This document shows, piece after piece, positions 57,430 through 64,000 of a DNA stretch of 64,000 nt (positions are counted from its first letter, which is position 1; the number at the start of each line of letters is the position of its first letter). Location: assembly GCF_007830265.1 (NCBI RefSeq), contig NZ_VLKE01000001.1:6510001-6574000 (forward strand), read 5' to 3'. The translations under genes and the position numbers were made by a program. Under the pieces are notes generated by a model that was given only the letters and a program-made list of their open reading frames with translations, had not been told where the DNA came from and made no database searches. This stretch comes from Micromonospora olivasterospora. Lineage in GTDB: Bacteria; Actinomycetota; Actinomycetes; Mycobacteriales; Micromonosporaceae.

Positions 57430-58674
57430 TCAGAAGTCGTCAGCCGCGTGGTCGAGGCGAACCATAGGCGCAAGCCTCAGCGCGAGCCAGAGCGGGAGGT
57501 CTCCGACTTCGGTCGGCCGACCACGGACCTTCTCGAACTTCTTGAGCCGTTGCGTCACCGTGTTTGGATGCAAGTGGAGCTGGCGGGCGGTCCGCGTCGG
57601 GCTGGCTCCGGTTTCCAAGAAGACCTGGACTGTCTGGATCAGGTCGAGACCGGCCGGCCACTGGTGGAGTAGAGCGCCGAGTTGCCGATGAACCAACCGT
57701 CGCGCTGCCTGGTGGTCCTGAAGCGCCAGCGTCTCGGCCTCGACATCAGGGAAGCACAGCGGCGATGCGGATGGATTGGCCTCCAGCAGAGGCGCGGCAC
57801 TGAGCGCCTCCTCCCGAACACGTCGGAACCCGACGGCGCCATACTGCTCACTGCTGAGTGCGACCATGGCCCCCTCGGGTGGACGCGACGGCAGCCGTGA
57901 CCCGAATGCTGTCCAGGAACCTTCGCGCACCGTGACCCACACCAACGCAGACCGGGCACCCAGGGCCAATGCCAGGAATGGACCGCCCAGCATGCTCGCA
58001 ACATGGGAGACCGCAGCGTCCAATCGACCGGCCGGAAGGTCCGGCGCGGTAGCGACGACAAAGGCGACGTGGGCACAGCTGGCGATCGAGTATCCGAGGA
58101 GTTTCTCAGCGTGCGCGACGTCAATGTCTCCAGCGATGAAATTGTCCAGCGTTTCACGGACTTGGGCACCCTCGCGGTTGCTCAGATGAGCCGTTCTCGT
58201 GGAGTAGATCTCGACGACCTGCGCGTTGATGTCCTGGAGGTAGTCGGAGGTCCAACTCATGACGACCTCGAGCAACGCCAGCCGGAGGTCCGCGGACAGC
58301 GCCTCGTGGGACTCTGCCCGCACGGCTTCCAGGAACGCCTTCCAGATCTCGACCTTGCCGATCTCGTATGCCATCAGCAGCGACTCCAGCGGTGCGCCGC
58401 TGTCCGCCTGAGCGATGACGAGCGCGCGAGCCGGCTTCGGTATCGCCCACCTCCGAGGGCGAGCCACCAAACCAAAGCTCCGGAACGACGGCAGATGTGA
58501 CATGACAGATGCCCTCAGTAGCGCCCGATCGACGTCATTGGGCACCATCCTCGGAACGCGTTCCGTAAGCAGATCGACCAGACGTTCGAAGACAACATCG
58601 CCCTGAGCTTCTATCCACTCGCGATAGAAGCTCCACCGATCTGTCGTCTCCGCCACTCTTGCAGTCGCCTTCAA
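57430..58674 (-). CDS. PucR/CdaR-family transcriptional regulator
   Basis: A 414-aa regulator with a C-terminal HTH_30-type motif (QVFLETGASPTRTARQLHLH, PNTVTQRLKKFEKVRG). An N-terminal helical RsbT-like region (FERLVDLLTERVPRMVPND) and a central GGDEF-related domain come first, as in PucR-like proteins. Start TTG 58674 overlaps the stop of the GntR gene (TTGA). Such regulators usually control catabolic genes next to them. The target here could be the CoA-transferase/lyase/fumarase set. Confidence 0.83.
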   Translation of the reverse strand: MKATARVAETTDRWSFYREWIEAQGDVVFERLVDLLTERVPRMVPNDVDRALLRASVMSHLPSFRSFGLVARPRRWAIPKPARALVIAQADSGAPLESLLMAYEIGKVEIWKAFLEAVRAESHEALSADLRLALLEVVMSWTSDYLQDINAQVVEIYSTRTAHLSNREGAQVRETLDNFIAGDIDVAHAEKLLGYSIASCAHVAFVVATAPDLPAGRLDAAVSHVASMLGGPFLALALGARSALVWVTVREGSWTAFGSRLPSRPPEGAMVALSSEQYGAVGFRRVREEALSAAPLLEANPSASPLCFPDVEAETLALQDHQAARRLVHRQLGALLHQWPAGLDLIQTVQVFLETGASPTRTARQLHLHPNTVTQRLKKFEKVRGRPTEVGDLPLWLALRLAPMVRLDHAADDF

Positions 58675-59345
58675 TCGGTGTCCGGATCGAATGGATCCAA
58701 AACATCCTCGCCGCTAATGCGGCGAGCGATCGGGAGGAACCCGTGAGCGATGTGCGTCTCGACGGCTGCGGCAGCCCTGTCTGGATCGCCAGCGCGCACC
58801 GCCTCGAGTATGGCGTGATGCTCCTTCCTGGAGGCTTCAGCACGGTCGGGTGCGCCGATCACGAGATCCCACGGGAATGACGCCCATAGCAAGGCGAGGT
58901 GGTCCGACAGCCCAGGGATTCCGCTACGATCATAGAAGTAGAAGTGAAAGTCGCGATTCGCCTGTCGGACGCGAAGCTCGTTGCCGGCGGCAGCCGCATC
59001 CTCGATCTTGAGAAGTAGTTCCTGTGCCCGCTTGATATCGCGGAGGCTGAACCGGGTGGCGGCACGACGCATGGCATAACTCTCAGTCAGACGACGCACG
59101 ATATAGGTGGCCTTCACCCGGTCGAGGTCGATCCCTGCAACCCGGGTCCCACGATGCGGCGCTGATACGACGAGACCTTCTGCCTCCAGGACGCGCAGCG
59201 CCTCGCGCACCGGGGTAATGCTGCTGTTGAACCTCTTGGCGAGCTCGTCCTGCGGCAGGCGGCTCCCGCGTTCGAGCTCGCCCGAGACGATGAGCCGTCG
59301 CAGCCCATCGACAATCACGTCCCGCTTGGTCGCAGTGTTTACCAC
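58671..59345 (-). CDS. GntR/FCD-family transcriptional regulator
   Basis: GTG 59345 gives a 224-aa protein of normal FCD length; longer upstream frame sequence looks non-coding. HTH: GLRRLIVSGELERGSRLPQD, ELAKRFNSSITPVREALRVL. The FCD domain shows YIVRRLTESYAMRRAA, DFHFYFYDRSG and EHHAILEAVRAGDPDRA, the Asp/His metal-binding pattern of this domain. It lies 72 bp past the CoA-transferase stop and is read with the PucR-type regulator. A dicarboxylate is a likely ligand by context. Confidence 0.85.
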   Translation of the reverse strand: MVNTATKRDVIVDGLRRLIVSGELERGSRLPQDELAKRFNSSITPVREALRVLEAEGLVVSAPHRGTRVAGIDLDRVKATYIVRRLTESYAMRRAATRFSLRDIKRAQELLLKIEDAAAAGNELRVRQANRDFHFYFYDRSGIPGLSDHLALLWASFPWDLVIGAPDRAEASRKEHHAILEAVRAGDPDRAAAAVETHIAHGFLPIARRISGEDVLDPFDPDTD

Positions 59346-59416
59346 GGTTATCGCTTCGTCCGCCTTGATGAGGCACCATCCGGGCAGATTATACCCGGCG
59401 ATGCTCTGGTGTTTGT

Positions 59417-60601
59417 TCAGAACGTCCCATCCCTCTTGAGAGCACGGATGTCGACGGCGTTGTACCCCAGTTCTTCGAGCAGGTCGTGGGTGTGTTGGCC
59501 GACGCTGGGGATCGGCTCCATTCGCGGTTCGCGGCCCTCGACGGTGATCGCGGGCAGCGTCGCCTGGATGGGGCCGGCAGGCGTTCCGATTTCGCGCCAC
59601 CGATGGCGCGCGGTGAGCTGGGGATGGTCGATGACGTCGGCGACCTCGCGCTGTCGCGCGTTGGCGATGCGTGCACTGTTGAGTCGCTCAGCGAAGGTGG
59701 CCCCGTCGATCCGAGACAGCTGCTGGTTGATGAGGGTATCGAGCTCGACGCGATTGCTCACTCGGCGGCTGCCGGTATCAAAGCGCGAGTCTTCTGCCAG
59801 TTCGGGCATGTCGAGCACGACGTCACAGAACGCCTTCCACTCTCGCTCGTTCTGGATGGACAGCACGTACTTCTGGCCATCGGCGCAGGCGTAGGTGCCG
59901 TACGGAGCGATGGCCGCGTGGCTGGTGCCGGTGCGGCTGGGTGCCGCTCCGCCGTATCGCGTGTAGTACAGCGGGTAGCCCATCCACTCGATGAGGGAGT
60001 CGAAGAGGCTGATGTCCAGCTTGGTGCCCTCGCCTGTGCGTTCCCGGTCATAGAGGGCGGACAGAATCCCTGCGAACCCGTACATGCCGGCGCCGATATC
60101 GGCCGCTGGGATACCGCTCTTGGCGGGTGCATCGTCGCTTCCGGTGACTGAGACCAGTCCGGTCTCCGACTGGATCAGCAGGTCGTAGGCCTTCGCATGG
60201 CGGTAGGGCCCACTGGTGCCGTAGCCCGTGATCGAGCAGGTGATGAGCCGCGGATCGCGCGCCCGAAGCGCGTCGGCTCCTAGGCCCAGCCGCTCGGCAG
60301 CACCAGGCGCGAGGTTCTGGACGAACACGTCGGCGCGGTCGATGAGCCGGTGCATGACGTCCAGTGCTGACGGCTGCTTGAGGTCGAGGGCGATGCTCTC
60401 CTTCGAGCGGTTGAGCCAGACGAAGTGGCTGGACATGCCAAGAACCGTCTCGTCGTAGCCTCGCGCGAAGTCTCCGCTGCCGGGACGCTCGACCTTGATG
60501 ACACGTGCCCCGAGGTCCGCCAGCTGACGAGTGGCGAACGGCGCAGCCACCGCCTGCTCACACGAGACAACGGTGACGCCGGCCAGTGGCAGCCCGGTCA
60601 T
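59417..60601 (-). CDS. Class III CoA-transferase (CaiB/BaiF family)
   Basis: A 394-aa enzyme. Marks: GVTVVSCEQAVAAPFATRQL, ADLGARVIKVERPGSGDFAR, LNRSKESIALDLKQP, NLAPGAAERLGLGADAL, ITGYGTSGPYRHAKAYDLLI with the catalytic Asp in YDLLIQ, and DISLFDSLIEWMGYPL. It moves CoA between dicarboxylates. Beside a CitE-like lyase and a class I fumarase it would suit succinyl-CoA:citramalate or mesaconate CoA transfer. It runs divergently from those two genes. Confidence 0.9.
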   Translation of the reverse strand: MTGLPLAGVTVVSCEQAVAAPFATRQLADLGARVIKVERPGSGDFARGYDETVLGMSSHFVWLNRSKESIALDLKQPSALDVMHRLIDRADVFVQNLAPGAAERLGLGADALRARDPRLITCSITGYGTSGPYRHAKAYDLLIQSETGLVSVTGSDDAPAKSGIPAADIGAGMYGFAGILSALYDRERTGEGTKLDISLFDSLIEWMGYPLYYTRYGGAAPSRTGTSHAAIAPYGTYACADGQKYVLSIQNEREWKAFCDVVLDMPELAEDSRFDTGSRRVSNRVELDTLINQQLSRIDGATFAERLNSARIANARQREVADVIDHPQLTARHRWREIGTPAGPIQATLPAITVEGREPRMEPIPSVGQHTHDLLEELGYNAVDIRALKRDGTF

Positions 60602-60980
60602 CGCGTCCCCACCGCGATGGCCTTGGTCTGACTGTAGCCAGCCAGGCGCTCGAACCCCTTCTCACGGCCGGCCCCGCCGCCCTTCCAGCCGCCGAACGGC
60701 AGGTCCACGCCACCACCGGCGCCTCGGCGTTCCAGGACAGCACATCGCAGCCGCACCGCTCCGGCGCGACGGCAACGATCTGGGTGACGTCCGTCGTCGC
60801 GAACGACGTCGGCGCTTCCTCCGGCAACTTCCATCGGCTTGACCACCCGCTGGGCGCCCTCGAGATCCGGGTCCGCGATCACGACACCGGCCCCGAACTC
60901 GGCCAACCGCTCCGCGGGGCTTGCCCAATGCCGCTCGCACCGCCGGCCACGATCGCGACCCAGCCCTGCAGGTCAATCAT
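60601..60980 (-). pseudogene. Chimeric relic: SDR N-terminus joined to an aldehyde-dehydrogenase C-terminus
   Basis: From ATG 60980 it reads IDLQGWVAIVAGGASGIGQA. After a shift, AERLAEFGAGVVIADPDLEG and VVKPMEVAGGSADVV, the start of an SDR. At about 60790 the sequence changes to WNAEAPVV, then GVDLPFGGWKGGGAGREKGF and ERLAGYSQTKAIAVGTR, the last residues of an aldehyde dehydrogenase. Two genes were fused by deletion and the frame is broken. Its stop lies against the CoA-transferase start. Confidence 0.65.
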
Positions 60981-61067
60981 CTCGATGCTCCTTCGACCCT
61001 TGTGCTGGCCACCACGCTAGCCGACACTATGCGTGACAGCAACAGATCATGCATACTTCGTGGATTC

Positions 61068-61913
61068 ATGCCTATCCCGAAGGTGGCGTCTTTGACAACC
61101 GATCCGTCCGCGCCGAGCGGAGCTCTCCTCTTCGTACCGGGTGATCGACCCGACCGCTTCACGAAGGCGTCCGCCGCCGGCGCCGACCACGTGATCGTCG
61201 ACCTCGAGGACGCAGTGGCCGAGGCCTCGAAGCAAGGCGCCCGCCAGTCCACCGCGGCTTGGCTGGCTAGCGGGCGCGAAGCCATCGTCAGAGTCAATGG
61301 CGTCGGCACCGCCTGGCACGAACCGGACCTGCGCATGGTCTCCGGGCGTGCCAGCTTCGTCCTGCTACCGAAGTGTGAGGACGCGGGCGATGTCAGCCGC
61401 TTCGTGAGCTCGTGTGACTCCCCCACCTTGGCCCTGATCGAGACTCCGCTCGGGCTCGCGGCTGCCCACGAGATCGCGGCCACCGGAGTTGCCGGCCTGG
61501 TCTTCGGCAACGTCGACTTCGCCGCCAACATCGGAGTGGATCCGGCGTCACAACCCGCGCTACAGTTCGCTCGCTCTCAGCTGGTCTACGCCAGCGCGGC
61601 CGCCGGGCTGCCCGCGCCGATCGACGGCGTCACCACGCGACTGACCGAGAGCGAGGCGCTCAGTGCAGACCTCACGCATGCACGCGAGCTGGGGTTCGGT
61701 GGCAAACTCTGCATCCATCCCAGCCAGGTCGCACCCACTCAGGTCGCCTTCCTCCCCACCGAGGAGGAGGTCGCCTGGGCCGTCGCGGTACTGGACGCCT
61801 CACAGGGCGTGACGGCCGTGGCCGGGCAGATGGTGGATGCGCCCGTCGTCATCCGCGCCCAGTCGATCCTGGATCGGCACCGCAAGAACGACAGGACGTT
61901 CGATGGCGACTGA
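61068..61913 (+). CDS. CitE-like (HpcH/HpaI family) CoA lyase, citramalyl-CoA lyase candidate
   Basis: A 281-aa TIM-barrel lyase. Marks: [74 protein letters not shown] (metal Glu), [10 protein letters not shown] (metal Asp) and [11 protein letters not shown]. The family cleaves citryl-, malyl- or citramalyl-CoA. Position before a class I fumarase and opposite a CoA-transferase favours citramalyl-CoA to acetyl-CoA plus pyruvate. The next gene overlaps by 11 bp. Confidence 0.85.
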   Translation: MPIPKVASLTTDPSAPSGALLFVPGDRPDRFTKASAAGADHVIVDLEDAVAEASKQGARQSTAAWLASGREAIVRVNGVGTAWHEPDLRMVSGRASFVLLPKCEDAGDVSRFVSSCDSPTLALIETPLGLAAAHEIAATGVAGLVFGNVDFAANIGVDPASQPALQFARSQLVYASAAAGLPAPIDGVTTRLTESEALSADLTHARELGFGGKLCIHPSQVAPTQVAFLPTEEEVAWAVAVLDASQGVTAVAGQMVDAPVVIRAQSILDRHRKNDRTFDGD

Positions 61914-63603
61914 ACCTGGACCGCTCGCTACGAGGCCCGACTACGACGACCCGGACTTCGACTACACGCCGATCCTGCCCAGAGGCAAGGATACGGTGGA
62001 GTTCGTCGCCATCGACGCACCGCCACCGGAGGTGGTCGATCGCTGTGGGGACACACTCCTGAAGGTGTCGGACCTCACCCTCGCCCGGCTCGCCGACGTC
62101 GCGTTCACCCGCGTTTCCCATCAGCTGCGCACCTCGCACCTGGAGCAGTTGCGGAATATCCTCGACGATCCTGAGGCCAGCGCGAACGACAAGTACGTCG
62201 CCACAGACCTTCTCCGCAACGCCGCGATCTCGGCCCAGGGCATCCTGCCGATGTGCCAAGACACCGGCACTGCGATCGTGTTCGGGCAGCGGGGGTCCCG
62301 TGTGCTCACCGACGGACGGGACGCGCGCCATCTCAGCCGGGGCATCCACCACGCATACAAGACGCTCAACCTTCGCTACTCACAGCTCGCGCCGCTGACC
62401 ACTTACCGCGAAGTCAACACGGGCAACAACCTGCCTGCACAGATCGAGATCCTGGCCGAGGGCCACGACACCTACGAGTTCCTGTTCATGGCCAAGGGCG
62501 GCGGCAGCGCGAACAAGAGCTTCCTGTTCCAGGAGACCCGAGCACTCCTGGACGAGCAGAGACTTCTCTCCTTCCTCACCGAGCGGATCAGTGCTCTCGG
62601 AACCGCGGCCTGCCCTCCGTACCATCTGGCAGTCGTCATTGGCGGCACCTCCGCCGAGTACGCGCTCAAGACCGCGAAGCTGGCCTCTGCCCGGTACCTG
62701 GACACACTGCCCACCTCGGGCTCACCCTCAGGCCACGGCTTCCGCGACCTCCACCTGGAAGAACAGATCCTCTCCATCACTCGCCAACTCGGCATTGGCG
62801 CACAATTCGGCGGCAAGTACTTCTGTCACGACGTGCGAGTAGTCCGGCTCCCGCGACACGGAGGCTCCTGCCCCGTGGCGATCGCGGTCTCATGCTCGGC
62901 AGATCGGCAGATCCTTGGTCGCATCACGGCCGAGGGCGTATTCCTGGAGAAGCTTGAGGAGGACCCCTCTCGTTTCCTGCCCGAGGTGACCGACGCCCAC
63001 CTCGTCGGGGAGGTCGTGGCGGTGGATGTTTCAGCGCCTATGACCCAGATCCGAGCCAAGCTGTCGGGACTGGCCGTTGGAACCAGACTGTCGTTGTCTG
63101 GTGAACTCGTCGTCGCGCGCGACCTCGCGCACGCCGAGATCAGCGCCCGCTTGAAGGCAGGCGAACCGCTGCCGGGATATCTACGCGACCACCCCGTCTA
63201 CTACGCCGGCCCCGCCAAGACACCGAACGGGATGGCCGCGGGATCCTTCGGTCCCACCACGGCAGGGCGCATGGACACCTACGTGGAGGAGTTCCAGGCG
63301 GCCGGTGGATCGCTGGTCATGCTCGCCAAGGGCAATCGGTCTCAGACGGTGGCAAACGCCTGCCGCCGACACGGGGGCTTCTACCTCGGATCCGTCGGAG
63401 GCCCGGCCGCGCGGCTGGCCCAGGACTGCATCAAGAGCGTCGAAGTCATCGACTACGAACACCTCGGCATGGAGGCCGTGTGGAAGATCCGGGTCGACAA
63501 CTTCCCCGCCTTCGTCGTAATCGACGACCAAGGAAACGACTTCTTCGCCCCAAGGACGCCTGCCCTGCTCCAGATTCAGACGAGCAATGATCAGAACCTG
63601 TAA
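61903..63603 (+). CDS. Class I fumarase family hydratase (fumarase or mesaconase)
   Basis: A 566-aa iron-sulfur hydratase. The N-terminal part has [34 protein letters not shown] and [37 protein letters not shown] follows; the C-terminal beta part has [20 protein letters not shown] and [20 protein letters not shown]. The Cys residues of MCQD and TAACPP and one later Cys are candidate [4Fe-4S] ligands. Class I fumarases can hydrate mesaconate to citramalate; beside a CitE-like lyase and CoA-transferase that activity is plausible. ATG 61903 is within the lyase gene. Confidence 0.9.
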   Translation: MATEPGPLATRPDYDDPDFDYTPILPRGKDTVEFVAIDAPPPEVVDRCGDTLLKVSDLTLARLADVAFTRVSHQLRTSHLEQLRNILDDPEASANDKYVATDLLRNAAISAQGILPMCQDTGTAIVFGQRGSRVLTDGRDARHLSRGIHHAYKTLNLRYSQLAPLTTYREVNTGNNLPAQIEILAEGHDTYEFLFMAKGGGSANKSFLFQETRALLDEQRLLSFLTERISALGTAACPPYHLAVVIGGTSAEYALKTAKLASARYLDTLPTSGSPSGHGFRDLHLEEQILSITRQLGIGAQFGGKYFCHDVRVVRLPRHGGSCPVAIAVSCSADRQILGRITAEGVFLEKLEEDPSRFLPEVTDAHLVGEVVAVDVSAPMTQIRAKLSGLAVGTRLSLSGELVVARDLAHAEISARLKAGEPLPGYLRDHPVYYAGPAKTPNGMAAGSFGPTTAGRMDTYVEEFQAAGGSLVMLAKGNRSQTVANACRRHGGFYLGSVGGPAARLAQDCIKSVEVIDYEHLGMEAVWKIRVDNFPAFVVIDDQGNDFFAPRTPALLQIQTSNDQNL

Positions 63604-63714
63604 ATGGCTCTCGGCGAGGTGACATGAAGCGGGCGCACCTCCCGAGCAAGATCGAAGCCCAGTAACAGTCTGATCAGGGTCGGCGTTGGCGCGCCGGCTC
63701 GGGAATGTGCACCC

Positions 63715-64000
63715 ATGCTCAAAGTAGTCCTCGACGCCGCGGCGTCCAACGAGCCGGCCGGTGGGTCGTTGCTTGACGAGATCGTGCGTGACGGCGCGCG
63801 GCAGATGCTGGCCGCGGCGTTGGAGGCTGAGGTCGCCGCGTACGTCGAGGCGTTCCGCGAGGAGGTCGACGAGCACGGCCATCGGCTGGTGGTCCGCGAC
63901 GCTGGTGGTCCGCAAGGGTCATCACGAGCCGCGGGAGGTGACCACGGCGGCGGGCGCGATCCCGGTGTGCGCGCCGCGGGTCAACGACAACCGGGGCGAC
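63715..64000 (+). pseudogene. IS256-family transposase, 5' part, with a 16-bp insertion; runs past the window
   Basis: ATG 63715 reads LKVVLDAAASNEPAGGSLLD, EIVRDGARQMLAAALEAEVA, then HRLVVR, an IS256 N-terminus. The 13-bp sequence GCTGGTGGTCCGC occurs at 63885-63897 and 63901-63913, giving a 16-bp tandem insertion that shifts the frame. After it the correct reading resumes (KGHHEPREVTTAAGAIPVCA, PRVNDN). The rest of the gene is outside the window. Confidence 0.85.

Overview
The window is GC-rich actinomycete DNA, most likely from a Micromonosporaceae-like filamentous actinobacterium. The reasons are the codon bias, IdeR/DmdR1-type iron boxes, an ECF41 sigma factor, an acyl-CoA carboxylase epsilon subunit, a DUF2520 (PanG-type) reductase and a giant papain-fold toxin-like protein. 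No rRNA, tRNA or CRISPR array was recognised.

Layout. 1-3.5 kb: an IS21 istA gene split by a complete IS4-family element, then a LuxR/TPR regulator remnant. 3.65-12.3 kb (minus): one giant repeat-rich gene with a hydrophobic helical N-terminal region, a 24-bp minisatellite, a Tox-PL-like domain, seven winged-helix repeats in two blocks and three 456-bp tandem repeats; one in-frame stop and one frameshift break it into three frames. 12.3-17.2 kb: nested transposons (ISL3, IS701 inside IS30) and an integrase relic. 17.3-21.3 kb: a cyclase-family hydrolase, panB and a panG-like reductase, split by an IS701 relic. 21.4-27.9 kb: gene fragments (ISL3, formyl-THF cyclo-ligase, formylglycine-generating enzyme, IS3, phosphopantetheinyl transferase) among intact genes: a glycosidase-like protein with a divergent TetR regulator and paired operators, and an ECF41 sigma factor with an epimerase.

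27.97-45.82 kb is an 18-kb iron island. A plus-strand operon encodes an adenylation-carrier-membrane acyltransferase fusion followed by a ferric-iron ABC importer (FbpABC type). The minus strand carries a FecBCD-type siderophore importer and a five-gene NIS siderophore operon in the order ATP-grasp, NIS synthetase, MFS exporter, NIS synthetase, PLP decarboxylase. This is the gene order of the vibrioferrin pvsABCDE operon. Iron boxes precede each transcription unit.

46-57 kb holds acyl-CoA catabolism: biotin carboxylase/BCCP, epsilon and carboxyltransferase subunits, BioY, a methylmalonyl-CoA mutase-family subunit, an acyl-CoA dehydrogenase, an HSD10-like SDR, a broken thiolase and two TetR regulators. 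Together these read as an isoleucine/propionate route. 57.4-63.6 kb holds a PucR/CdaR and a GntR/FCD regulator, a class III CoA-transferase, a CitE-like lyase and a class I fumarase, a set that fits mesaconate/citramalate breakdown. The window ends inside an IS256 transposase.

Many reading frames differ from their families by one base in a homopolymer run (panB, glycosidase, thiolase, giant toxin, ISL3), so some apparent pseudogenes may be sequencing artefacts. The large truncations and the insertions with clean target duplications look real.
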